A DNA stretch of 64,000 nucleotides from Pyropia haitanensis (taxonomy: Eukaryota; Rhodophyta; Bangiophyceae; Bangiales; Bangiaceae): positions 5,253,009 through 5,317,008 of the forward strand of contig SDUX01000007.1 in NCBI GenBank assembly GCA_008729055.1, read 5' to 3'. Both the position numbers and the translations under genes were made by a program. Of this stretch, positions 33,235 to 44,825 are shown one piece after another; position 1 is the stretch's first letter, and each line of letters begins with the position of its first letter. The notes under the pieces were generated by a model. It had not been told where the DNA came from and made no database searches. It was given only the letters and a program-made list of their open reading frames with translations.

Positions 33235-35507
33235 AGACGCTTTCCACCTGTCGCAAGTGGGTGGGTTGCTCAACGCAATTTTTCTGTTGATGTGTGCGTG
33301 GTGTTGGGGGGAGCCACCGTCGCTGGTCGCAGTGTGGGGGATGGCAGGCGGGCGGGGAGGGGGAAGCCATCGGCCAATTCCCAAGCGGCACCCGGCAGCG
33401 CTCAAGTGGCGTGCGGCGGAGGCACTGGCTGGGGCCCGCTTGTGCCACAACAGCCACCAAGCCGCGTGTCACTCTGCCGCAGTCCGGGCCGCACCCTACC
33501 ACATCCACAGGGCGGAAAATGAGAGCCCTCGGCACCCCCCTTTCAGAATCATTCCCCCCGACCCCCCTACTCCCATACACGGACCAAGGAATGCTGGCAG
33601 GCGCCGCTCAGGTATCCGGCGCACCCCCTCACCCCGCAGGTCGACACGCCCTGCGACGCCGCCGCGGCCTCCGCCCACCGGCTCGCCGTGACGGGGCGCG
33701 CGCGTGGCCGCGCCCCGCGGCAGGACCACAGACCGCCTGACGCAGCCGCCCGCCGACTTGCCGACGCCGACGGCGCGGCGGCGGAAGCGGCGCCGCACGC
33801 CCCGGCACCTCGCTTGTGACAACGGAGAGGACGGTAGTGACGCCGGGTGCCACCACCAGCGGCGGTCACCGACAGCGGTTGGTGGACGCGATGAGGCGAC
33901 TCTCAGAGAGGAGGAGGGAGCTTTCATGAACGCTGTCACATATGTCAAACCTGGCTCAATGGTAGGTCACACGCTTCGTATTCTTACAAAGGCAACGCCC
34001 GCGCGTCGAGCACGAGGACGGCAAGCTCCCACAGCCCGCGATGGACGGCGAGAAGGTCACGTAGACGGCGCAGCGGGTACTGGCCGCGTGCCAGTGAGCG
34101 TCCACGTACTCTTGGGCCGTCAGCGTGAACGCGCCGCCGCCGGCAATGATGACAGCGTAGGGACGGTAGTCTGGGTACGCGGCGGCCGAGCCGGTGCACC
34201 AGCGCCAGTTCGTCTGGCGGGGTGTCGTCTTGAACATTCTCTTGCCAGCAGCCGGCGTGGGACCTGTGGGTGCGCTACGACGCAGGCAGGAAGAAACACA
34301 GAGATGACACGTGTACACTTTCCAGTATGCGATGCGCGACGGCTCGTCAGCAGAAGCGATTGATTGGTTCTCGCTGTCAATGATGTGTGACTATTGATTT
34401 AATGAAGTAAACATATTTCTCAATCGTTTTTGCTAACTTAGCAGCATGAGGCATTGGATGAGAGTGGAATTGGTGTCACGAGTCTGGGTTCCGTCGCTCC
34501 ATTGACCCGTGGAAATTACACTTGGCAGCAGCGTCTTCGGATTTCTGTCGCGGGCGGCTTCGGCGTGGAGACCAGCGCAGTTGCCTTCGGCACGGGCTGT
34601 CAGGCCCTCTTCCTGTCACGCCCATCCACGTCACAGCGGCTGTGCGGAGCGGCAGACCGCATCCCGCCGTCCCCCCCGTGGCGTGGCCCCGTTGGGTTTC
34701 CACCGTAGCTGAGGCGGCGGCCAGTCGGATCGGGTGTGGGCCCCTTGCGGTGGCCCCGTAGCCGCCGCCACCCGCGGCGGCCAGCCAGCCGCCGCCAAGG
34801 CAAAGGTGGCGCTCCGGTTGGTGGCCGGGGGCGCGCCGCACGCGGCGCACCGCGAGCGCGCGGGCGGGCGCGGCCCGCGGCTTGCGGCCACCGCGCTCCT
34901 CGCTCGGGTCTGCCCGTCGCGCCTCCCGCCCCCCGGTTGGTTGCCGCCCCTGTGACGGGCGCGAGGACCAGTCGGCCGACGCCGCCCGGCGGTGCGGGGG
35001 GGGAGCTGGCGGCTGCGCCCCACCACCGTCCCTGCTGCGCCGGGGGAGCCGACGCGGTGCGTGGACTTGACGGCGTCTGGCTGGGCCTCTGCCCCGCGCG
35101 CGCACCGTTCGCGGTCCCGCGGCTGGCGGCGGGGCGTGTGGTTCCCCCCCCCCCCGCGGGCACTTGCGAGTGTCGCCCCATCTTGCTGGACGCGTGGGGA
35201 CTCCTTTCCCTCCACGGACTTTCGCCGCGCGGCGCGTCTCCCCTGCACCCCCTCCCCACCCCCACCCCTGACTCTCGCCTCTGCCCCGCCCTTGTCTCTC
35301 CGCTTCCCCCGCTGCACTGCCCCCTCTTGGGTTCCCCTGTTTCCCCCGCTGCGCCTCTCCCCGCTGCCCTCACGCTCTGTGCTCGCTGCCGCGCCGCCCT
35401 GGCCGCGCGTCGTCCTTCTCGCGGCTGCCACGCACGCGGCGTCCCCGCGTTGACTGCCCTTCCCCGTCCCCCCGCCCCTCGCGCGGTCGGTCCCCTGGTC
35501 GCCCCCC
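33235..35507. other. Intergenic, weak fragment and metacaspase 5' flank
   Basis: The 3' flank of eIF3h is followed by mixed DNA. A minus-strand open stretch, 34318-33956, reads AVIIAGGGAFTLTAQEYVDA and then STRCAVYVTFSPSIAGCG, protein-like but unrecognised. An AT-rich patch lies at 34370-34450. From 34800 to 35500 a pyrimidine-rich leader precedes the metacaspase ATG. No gene can be defended. Confidence 0.45.
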
Positions 35508-38500
35508 ATGCAGTATCCGTCGTCTGACAGCCCCGCGCGGGTGGCGTCGCTCTCACCCGCCGCGGCGCGTGCGCTTGCCGCCCGCCCGGGCGGCGGCTAC
35601 GCGGCGGGCGCGGCGCCGCCCGGGGTGGGCCCGCCGCCCCTCGGCGGGGACCTGACCGGCGCCGCCGCCGCCACGGCGGGCGCCTTTCACCGCACCGCGT
35701 CGCTGCCGCCGCCGCCGCCGCCACACCGACGACTGCACCTGGACGTGGGCGGCGTGGGTGGGGGAGGCGGCGTGGCTGGCGCCGTCGCCGGCGGCGGCAG
35801 CAGCACCCCGCCGCCCCCGCGGCAGGCCTCGTGGGCAAATTGGGGGGGCGGCGGCGGGGGAGGCGCCGCGGCTGGGGGGGGCGGGCGCTGGGCGCCCGAC
35901 GCTAGCGTCGGCGGCGGTGGTGGCGGCGGCTCCCCGCACGCGCAGCCGCCCATGCGCCACGCCGCGACGAGCGGGTGGGCGGCGGCCGCGGCGGCGGCAC
36001 CGCCGCCGGGTGGCGGTGGCGGCGGCTCCCCGCTGGCGCCGCAGCCGCCGCTGCGGCACGCCGCGACGAGCGGCTGGGCGGCGGCGGCAGCGTCGCGGCA
36101 GGGCGTGGCGGCCTTTGGGGCGGCCGGGGGGGCGCCCGATGTGGGGGGGCGTCCGCCGTCGTATGGATGGTACGTACGAGGGGGGAGTTGGGGGGGGGTG
36201 GCGTGGCGGCGTGCATCGGGGACTGTCCAAGGCGTGCCCTGTCGCCGCCGTGGACGTGGTTAGGGGCGGCGCAGACAGCAGACGGATGCCACCGCCGCCG
36301 GGCAGTGGCGCGGAGATTGTCTGCTGGCGCGCATGACCGGTACGATGAAGTCCTAACCCTGGTGTCGTGTTTGCTCTTTCCGCCGGTTCCTGCGCTGTTG
36401 GCTTGGTGCTCATTGTGCTCCCTGGCCGTCGGGCGTGGGCTGGGTGGTCCCTGTTGTTACTTCTTCTTGCATGTCCCCCACGGACGCGCGGCTGGGTGGC
36501 TGGTTTGGTATGGACAGGCCCAAGCCGGCGCCCCCTCGGCACGCCACCGCGACAGTGCCGCTCGTAACACTGCCACGGCCCCATGGCACCCCCCCCCCGC
36601 CTGTCGTCTCTTCCCCGACTGCGGCTGGTGGCGGTGGCTCTGCCCACCACCCCGTCCTCCCCTCCCCATCATGGCCGGCGTCCTTTAGAGCCCCCGCCAC
36701 CGAGGCGGGCGTCGGCGTGTGGGGCACCGCCGTCGCGCTCCGCCGCGCCGACAGCGCGGTGTCGGCAGAGAGCAGCTTCTCCTCCTCCTCGTACGGGCCG
36801 CCGCCCGTAGTGACGACGATGCCGACGCTGGCGCGCCACCCCTTGCACGCGCCCTACGCGGCCCCGCCGGGGCCACAGCCACCACCCGTGGCGGCAACCC
36901 TCCCCCGCCCAGCAGCGGGTGGAGGCGGCGGCGGCGGCGGCGGCTATGGCGGGCACCCCAACGGGGCGGGCGGCGCCCCACCGTCGAATCCGTATGGCGA
37001 TGTGCGGCTGCTCGCGTCGGGCTTGCCCGTCCCCGCGTCGGTGCTCTCCTCGGGAGGCCCCCTGCGCCCTGCCCATGCCGGCAGTGGCCGCCGTGCGCTG
37101 CTCGTCGGCATCAACTACCGGGGCGCCAAGACGCTACCGTGGTTGGAAGGTTGCGTCAATGACGTGCGGCTGATGCACTATCTGCTGACGAGCCGGTTTG
37201 GCTACCGCAGCCGCGACATGTGGGTGATGACGGACGAGGTCGACGGCATCGACGCGCCGGTGGTGCGCCTGCGGCCGACCCGCCGCAACATCATCAATGG
37301 TCTTCATTGGCTGTCGGGTTGTGCAGTCAGCGGGGATTGTCTCTTTTTCCACTTCTCAGGACACGGCGGGCAGGTACGGTGGGTGGGCCGGATGGGTGGT
37401 ACTGCTGCCGTGGGCGGCCGACCTTTTGGAGTGCTTTGGTTGGGGATGCTGTGTGGACGCCACCGTTTGTACGCATGGACAAACACGGCGACCGCAGTGT
37501 TGGGGCATGGGGTGAGCTATTGATGTCGCGGTTGGTGCCCCCGTCCGGCGGTGGCGGCAAGTGCGCATTGCGATTAGTGACCATGCTGCTGACGCTGTGT
37601 TCTTTTCTTTTCGCTCTGGCTGCGTGTGGTGTCGAGTCACAGGTACAAGACCTCGACGGCGACGAAGAGGATGGTCTGGACGAGACGCTGATGCCGATGG
37701 ACTTTGAGGAAGTGGGCCATATTGTGGATGATGAGATCCACTCTATCCTCGTCAAAGGTCTACAGGCGGGGTCCTCCCTCACGTCTGTCATTGATACTTG
37801 CCACAGTGGCACGGTACGTTGTATTGTGATGAGCAGTCCCCTCGCGAGCTCGCTGAGAGCTCGCGACAGGTGAGCAGCCGCTGGCGCATTCTGTGTTGCT
37901 CACCGCCTCGTTTGGACGTCTACTGGCTGAGCGCTTCTCTCAAATCAGTGTGGTCCGCCAACATCTCACCGCCTGGCGCGACTTGGTTTTTTTTTTCGTC
38001 CGGTGCTTGTCGCTGTCTTGTGTGCCAATTTCTCTTTGCAGGTCTTGGACCTTCCCTTTATCCACGAGCTCCCACCTCCCCCAGGACCCGCCTCTCGCCG
38101 CCCTGCACCTGCCGTCCCCACCCCCCCCGCCGCTGACTCACTGTTGCACATGCAGCTGCCCGGCACGGCGGCGCTGGTTTTGTCCTTGGTCCGCCGACGC
38201 CGCGCGCGGCAGGCGGCAAGAAGCCTCGCGCGCGCCACCGCCGCTGGCTCCGCCGCCGCCCGCCGTACCGAGGAGCTGCGCGCAAAGCTGGCACCCTCGG
38301 AGGCGGAACTCGCCCGCCGTGGCCGGGTCGTCCTCTTCTCAGGCTGCGCTGACGGCCAAAAGAGTGAGGACAGTGGGTGCATGAGCCACGACGGGACTCC
38401 GACGGGTGCGATGACGTACGCTTTTGTCGAGGCGATGGAGGAGGCAAAGGTGGAGTGGGTGGATGAGCCAAAGGGGTCGGGCGACGCTGCTGCCCGCCAC

Positions 38501-38695
38501 AATGGATCAGGCGGCGGCAACCTCCGATGCGTGGGCGGTGCACGGTTGAGCCACGGCCACGTTGGCGAAGGTGGCCTGACGTACATGGACCTGCTCAAGC
38601 TAATGCGCGAGAAGATGGTAGCGGTTGGGCTCAACCAGCTGCCGCAACTAAGTTCTTCACATCCAATGGCGCTGTCGGACACGTTTCGACTATAA
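35508..38695 (+). CDS. Type I metacaspase
   Basis: Four exons (35508-36169, 36518-37373, 37643-37813, 38042-38695) give 780 residues. The introns are 348, 269 and 228 bp with GTACGT/GTACGG donors and CAG acceptors. Residues 1-420 are a Gly/Pro/Ala-rich prodomain with a small internal duplication (RHAATSGWAAAA twice) and no LSD1-type zinc finger. The peptidase starts at RRALLVGINYRGAKTLPWLE. The catalytic His is in FHFSGHGGQ (His503) and the catalytic Cys in SVIDTCHSGT (Cys559), followed across the splice by VLDLPF. The acidic DLDGDEEDGLDE between them is the usual calcium-responsive stretch. The C-terminal part has LFSGCADGQKSEDS and ends TYMDLLKLMREKM. Metacaspases cleave after Arg/Lys and act in stress, protein quality control and cell death. 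Convergent with the GTPBP1 gene. Confidence 0.93.
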
Positions 38696-39652
38696 GGCCG
38701 CAGGCTATCTTGTCCTCTGTGTGCTCACACTGTGGACGTTGGCGCGTGCTCCGGCTCGTCCTCGTGCGTGTGCCAAACCGGGTACAATGGTTGATGGGGA
38801 GGTCCAGTGCCCTCTAACCTGGTGGGTGCTCTCCCACTCGGAGTTGCTGCGGCTGGTATTGGGTGGGACCATGGCATTCGGCTTCTGGAGCGGACTGTTC
38901 TTGTGTTCTGAGCGTCCTCGGAGGTGTGCAACTGTCACGCTGGTGCCTGGGGCGTTTGTCACTGAGCAAGCCGCTTCCGGGTTGTCCCCGCGACTTCCCT
39001 CCGCGGGAGTGACTCCAGCGTCTTCCTTGTCTGCTGTGGCATTGGCAGCTGGGTCGGCCCCGCTGCCGCCGGCACCGGCCCATTGGGCGGGCCTGATTGT
39101 CGTCATCGCAAGTTGTGCCTTACGTTGTGCGCTACCAGGGGCGTCATGAGCCCCGGTGTGGGCGACACCGCTGGCATGCGCGTGCCTGGCGTAAGATGAA
39201 CCGCACGGTGCCTCTCGACACTGGCTCGGCGTGTGCCCCATCGGTGCACAAGTCAGGAGTGTGTGTCTCTGCGGCACGACGAAGTGACATCCTCGGGGCC
39301 CTGTGGCCCAGGATGACCATGCAAACGATTAAAGAGGTCATCGATGCTGACGTCGGCAGCGACAAAAAAGACAAAAAAGAGGATAAAGGGCAGCCAGTGG
39401 TCACACAAGACACGCAAAATAAAGAGGGCGAAAGAAGTAGAAGAAGTGTCAAAACGCGGGTGAGAAGAGCCGGGAGGCGCGGCAAACGGAAATGAAGAGT
39501 CCTCCAACAGAATGCCACCCTTCCACAGGTGGGCAAAGCAGCGCAGGTGTAGGCACCATGTGCGCCGCAAACACACAAAGAGGATATACAGTACACAAAG
39601 CAACGGACCCCCACGCAGGACGTCGCGACGCTTGCACGGCCGCACCGCCCCG
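38696..39652. other. Convergent 3' intergenic region
   Basis: This lies between the stops of the metacaspase (+) and GTPBP1-type (-) genes. A frame of 142 codons (38721-39149) follows the metacaspase stop but has no features of a protein. An A/G-rich stretch (AAAAAAGACAAAAAAGAGG, about 39364) probably belongs to the 3' untranslated DNA. Confidence 0.5.
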
Positions 39653-42141
39653 TCAGCACGTGCGCACGATGTCCAAGACACGGCCAATTCCCTTTGTCTT
39701 GCCTTCGCGTAGCACAAAGCGTGCATCAGCCTTGATGTGCTCGGGGCGGTAGCAGAAGCAAAAACGGAGGAGCGCACGGTCACCCGTCCGCACCACCTCT
39801 TTGTCAATGGTCACAACGCGCGCCGCCTGGCGCACAGCCGCACAGTGGATGACTGGTTGGTAGCCAGGGCGGATGGTCGTCCCGTGATAGAGCACCAGCA
39901 CCTCGGCAGTAAATTCCCACACGGCACCGGGTGCTACGCGGGTGTCGAGCATAACCATGCCCTTACGCACCGTCGCGCGCTTCACCTTCTTCAACGCCAG
40001 TGAGCCGGCCTGGCCAGCCACCACCCGCCGCACTGGCACACGCTTGTAGTGGACCTGGAGGAGAGGCAAGCAGCGACAAACGGAGCATCAAGCATGTAAG
40101 AGGACCAGGCCCAAAAGAAATCGAGAGAAAACAACTGACATGTAAGTAACACACTGACTCGCACATGCAAGCACACGAAGGGAAACAAAACCAGCAACCT
40201 GCCAGAGAGAGGCGTGCACAGACAGCACCCCCCCGCATGCCCCCCGCAAACCGGAGGCTATTGAGCAATGCCAAACGTACACTCTTGACAATGACCGAAA
40301 CATAGGCGCCACTGTGGTCAGGCCCCAGGGAGAGTGATTGGCCCACCCCCACAGACCCCGCGGAGCAGGTGCCCGACACGACCGTGCCAACGCCCGGCAC
40401 CAAGAACGTCTCGTCAATCGCAAACTCGGTGGGCGAGGAGCGGTACTCGGCCCAATTGCGGCGTGACGGCGCTAGGTTTAGGAAGCCCCGCAACAGGTCC
40501 AGCCCTTCTCCCGTAACGTTTGAGACGGAGAAAATCGGCACCACCCTGTCATGCACGATATTTTGCGCGCACATGGCCAACTCGTCGGCAGACTTGACCA
40601 GAACGGGAAGCTTCCGAGCACCAGGCGACTTGAGCAGCTTCTGGATGTGTGTCACGGTCGCCTCGTACACATGAGCGGGAGCACGATCAATCTTGGTGAT
40701 GGCCACCACTACAGGAACCTTAAGGGCCAGAGCAATGGCGAGGTGCTCTTTCGTCATGCGAAGTACGCCCATATTCGCCCCAATGACCTGCAGACCCATA
40801 GCAAGTGAGAGGACACACGGAAAAACAAGCACAGCACACAGAACAACGCAGAGGAAAAAAAGGCGCGTGAGTCCCTCGTTTAAGCGCAAGCACCCTCGCA
40901 ATCGACGCCGTCACAAGAAACGCAGCCCTCCACGCCACACACGCGCACGTCACCAACCATGTCCAGCACCAACACAGCTCAAAAACGCCAGCTGACAAAC
41001 GTACCAGCATGCAGTAATCCGGCGCGTGCGCCGTCAGGCCAAACACAGTCGTCCTGAGGTACTTCTCATGCCCAGCGAGATCAAAGAACGTAACGATCTT
41101 GGCGGCTCGGGCAACCACGTCTGCCCATGTCAGCGACCGCACGCCCGTGTAGTTCACGACCGCCCCGCTCGCACCAAAGCCCATAATCTGTTGGCTGACG
41201 CTGGAGGTCCGCCCGCTCTCCATCTCGTGCTTGTGAGTGAACACCTGCGCCCGCGCACGACCGCGCCCATTGTCCAGCGCCCCGCAGCCCGTCAGGACGC
41301 CAATGAGGGTAGACTTGCCACTGTCCACGTTGCCCGCTACCGCCACCCGCAGGTCCAGGTAGTCCTCGAGCGTTTCAGGCAGCTGACGCACAAGGACACT
41401 GGCCACCATGGCGTCCACCTCCCCGCTCGTCGCGCGTGCGCGGCGGACGACGGTGCACTCAGCGTGGAGCTCCTCGGCCATGTGCGACAGGGTGGCGAGC
41501 GAAGCGGTGAGCGCGTCAGGGGAAAGGCCCCGCGCTCGCCCATCGTCCGTGACGCCAATCTCATAGATGCATTCCCCGCTGCCCTCCAGCAGCCGGTACT
41601 TCATCTGCGTTACCAGCTCCAGGAACCGCGCGGGCGGCGGCTGCACGAGGCTCCACTTGTACTCGACAGCGCCCTCATCGTCCTCGGGCTCCAGGTCATC
41701 GGCAAACATCAGCTCGACGCCGCCGCCGCCGCCGCCCCTGCTGCTGCCCCCACCGCCCCCACCGTCCGCCGCCAGCAGTTCCTCCATCCGCGAGCGGCCC
41801 GGTGGAGCCAGGATGGTGGGCGCGTCCGTCACCCGACCCCCACCGCCGTGCGTGGCCACCAAGGCCACCCCGCCACCGCCTGCAGTGTCGGGCACTACTG
41901 CCACCAACCGCTCCCCTTCTTGCGCCGGCGGGGCAGCCGCCATCACGGACGGCCCCGCCGACGACGGGGCTAATCGCGACGGACCCGCCAGGCCGGCCCG
42001 CACCCCCCGGCCGTCCTTGCCGCCCGCACCACTGACCCCACCGCCAGCGGGTACAACCCCTAAAGCAGAGGACGACGGCCCGGCGCGCACCCCGACCTCG
42101 GTCGACCCGCGGCCCCGTAATGGAGGTAATGGCGGCTGCAT
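39653..42141 (-). CDS. GTPBP1: GTP-binding protein GTPBP1/GP-1 type (EF-Tu-like GTPase)
   Basis: Three minus-strand exons (42141-41005, 40787-40281, 40054-39653) give 681 residues; introns are 217 and 226 bp, both starting GTACGTTTG. After a Gly-rich head come the GTPase motifs: G1 GNVDSGKST (residues 270-278), the RTSSVSQQIMGF switch region, G3 DLAGHEK (354-360) and G4 TKID (about 410). Domains II and III follow, with TEFAIDETFLVPGVGTVVSG, the splice-spanning VKS/VHYKR, then LKKVKRATVRKGMVML and FVLREGKTKGIGRV. Block order and length match animal and plant GTPBP1/2, which work with elongation or the RNA exosome to rescue stalled ribosomes and drive mRNA decay. The start at 42141 is the first ATG of the frame. 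The upstream 30 residues before G1 hold the conserved LPETLEDYLDLRVAVA. Confidence 0.93.
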
Positions 42142-42766
42142 CCCGAGTGACCGCCACTCGCCGCGTGGCTCCACACAAGGGGGGAATGGAGAGGGAGGGG
42201 GGGGAGAGTCGGCGGCGGTGATCCGTTGCCGCGCAGGCCTACCAGCCGCAGGCCCTCAAAAAAAAAAAAGGGGCCCTGCTCCGCAAAGCTTTGTGGCGGC
42301 TTGTGTCACCGCGTGACGAAGCACCGCGCACACCCCGGTCGGGCTTGGCTCGCTGCCGCAGCAGCCTGGCGGGACCCTGCGTGGCGTCGCGGGGGCCGCA
42401 ACGCCACCACCACACCACCCCCCCACAGGTGCGTGCTGTGGCCAGCACTGCCAGCGGCGCGGGCGGGGCCCCATAGGTTGACTTCACCTGACACGCGCCC
42501 CCTCGCGCACTGGGCGCTCCGCTCCAGCACCGTTTGGAGCACGCTCCCCAGATGTCCTGGCGGGCATCTGCCTGAGATTGGGAATCTGTACACTTGGGCG
42601 GATATTGTGAAACGGGGCTTCACCGGGAAGGCCCAAAGGGCAACGGACATTGCCGCCGCAGGCGTGGGCAAGGAACTCCCCTCAGATCACAAGAAATTGA
42701 TCATGGAAGGAACAACAAGTCATACTTAAACACGTATTTCATATATCCCAGATAGGCCGGAGTGCC
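42142..42766. other. 5' flank of GTPBP1-type gene
   Basis: G-run-rich leader sequence with an A11 tract (about 42259-42269) is followed by mixed DNA up to the MITE target site. No gene is supported. Confidence 0.45.
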
Positions 42767-42770
42767 TTAA

Positions 42771-44204
42771 GAGGCTCCCGTCCCATGCACACACGCGTTC
42801 TGAGTTTTGAATAGGACCCTTTAGCTGAAATTTGATTAGCCCTGGACGAGCTTTCACATTTTCGATACATTTTCAAGTTTTTAGAACACTAGTCAGTAAT
42901 TCATATAAATACATAAGTTTGCTATTGTGCTGGGCTTATCAGGCTTTCTCTTCTATTGATTCCTCTATGCTTGCAGCTGCCGCCCCTTCCGCGTCTGACT
43001 GGAGAGGCAGCCTCCGCGCGAGCAGCCGCCGACTGTACCCTTCGGCCGGTGGTGATGCGGAACGCCGCATTCCAACCCAGCGGTCGCTGATGCGGCCGGC
43101 GGGCGACGGCCTCTCCCGCCCCGACAGCGGGTCGCACCTTCCGCCGCCAGGTACCTCCCACCCGGCACCCAGCGCCACCCGCTCGCAGCCCCCGCCGCCC
43201 TCTCCCAGCCCGCAACCCCGCCACCAGTCCATTTAATAAAAACCAGTCTCCGGGATGGTCTGAGGTCACCACTCCCCAGCTAGCGCACACTCCCTCATTT
43301 GCCGCCGTTGGCTCCCGCCGTTAGCCCCTCCCCGCGCCTGCAGCTGCCGCCGACGCAGGCGGACGCTCTCCGCGGGCTCAGATCTCTCCCCCCACCCGCA
43401 TACACTTCCTCCCGACGCTATCCCCCAATCCCTCTGTTAGAGGCCGCCGACCGCCACCAGCCGCCAGCGCGACGGTCGCACACCCTCCACCGGCCGGCAA
43501 CCGCTGCCGCGCCTGCGGCCACTGGCGACCACCCTTCCTACTTTCTATCCCCGCTGCGAGCTTTGGCAGCGGCAGTCAGCCGCCCCGATCCGGCCAGCGC
43601 CGACCTTTCCGACAGTGGAGGCCGCGGCCCGCCACCAACCTCAACCCCCGCCGGCAGCTGCTGCCCCCGACCGCCAACCGCGAGCGCTACCGACACCCAA
43701 TTTTTCCATTGGCCGGCGGCCGCCTGCCAGCCTGTGGGCGCTGCTAGCCGTCACCAGACTTTTTCCCTTTGGCAGACTGCGGTCGCAGCCGGCGGACGCC
43801 CCCAACCGGCGAGTGTCCTCACCGCATCATCTGCACCACAACCAGTATTTATATCCATGACAAATTGAAAGCCCAGAAGTGGAACATCTGCAGTCCCCTC
43901 GCGTTCCAAAGTACGTCCGTCCAACAGCTAACACTGCAAAAGGTCTCCACCTATCTCAGTTTTGAAGTGATCTTTCACAAAGCTTGACAGTCATCGAAAA
44001 CAGCTGTAAGTTGTGTATCCCAGATGTTCTACTGGCTGATGCTGTTTCAAGCCCGAGCGCTGTGCGCCGCTACATACAGGCTGCGGCAGAGAGCGGTCGA
44101 CAGCTTGCGCCCCCATCCATCAGTTACACCACGCATCGTCCCCTCCTGGACTTCTATTGGTGGGATGAAACCGGGCCCTCGTGTGTGCATGGGACGGGAG
44201 CCCC
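42771..44204. mobile_element. piggyBac-type MITE, copy 2 (intact ends)
   Basis: This 1434-bp element has 25-bp terminal inverted repeats differing at one base: left 42771-42795 (GAGGCTCCCGTCCCATGCAC...), right 44180-44204 (CGTGTGTGCATGGGACGGGA...). TTAA sits on both sides (42767-42770 and 44205-44208), the precise target duplication of piggyBac transposons. The interior is homologous, in inverse orientation, to 3858-4810 and has no transposase frame, so movement would need an enzyme encoded elsewhere. The well-kept ends suggest a younger insertion than copy 1. About 480 bp of the interior is not in copy 1. Confidence 0.8.
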
Positions 44205-44208
44205 TTAA

Positions 44209-44825
44209 GAGGGGGGGGCGCCGCGGCCACCTCCCTGGCCCTACCATGCCACCACGCTCGCCCGACCAGAAGAGGGGAAGACGCCGTCAGGTGAGGGACG
44301 CCAGGAAGGGGGGCGTGAAACCCCGCATCCGCAATGGGCTGCACCGTCCGCACCGCTGGCAGATGTTGGAAGCATGGGGAGCAGCTAATGGGGTTCTGGT
44401 CAGGCCTGAGGCTTGCGAGAGAGCTCGAGCCGCCCCGCCCCCGTCTTGGTGCGCTCTCGGCGCAGTTATCGGCAGCAGGAGACTATCCAGCTCATACCAC
44501 CCCGCGCGAAAGCGAACGGCCTGGGCTGGGCACAGCTTGTACGCTTCCCAGGACGATGGCGACCAGCCCCGCCGCCACCCCTCGTTCTGCATCCACGTGG
44601 CACTCGAAGACCCTGAAGACGTTGGACAGCCAACTGGATAGATCATCTTTCGACGGGAAGCGCTGGCACCCAGCCCGCAGGCAGGCCACTAAAAAAAGGA
44701 CAAAGAGCGGGTGGGTCGTCGATCCCTCGGCAGGCGGACCGACCTCATCGCCCCATTCACCCCGTGCGCAACGCGTTGCAGACTTCCTGCGGTCTCCCCC
44801 CTCGCCTCCACCAACTCCACCAGCA
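44209..44825. other. Intergenic between MITE and golgin gene
   Basis: Mixed sequence. Open frames here (e.g. plus 44334-44867) run into the antisense of the golgin gene and have no protein features. Confidence 0.45.

Noticed and set aside
38721..39149. 142-codon frame after the metacaspase stop
   Set aside because: It lies in the expected 3' untranslated region and has no protein features.
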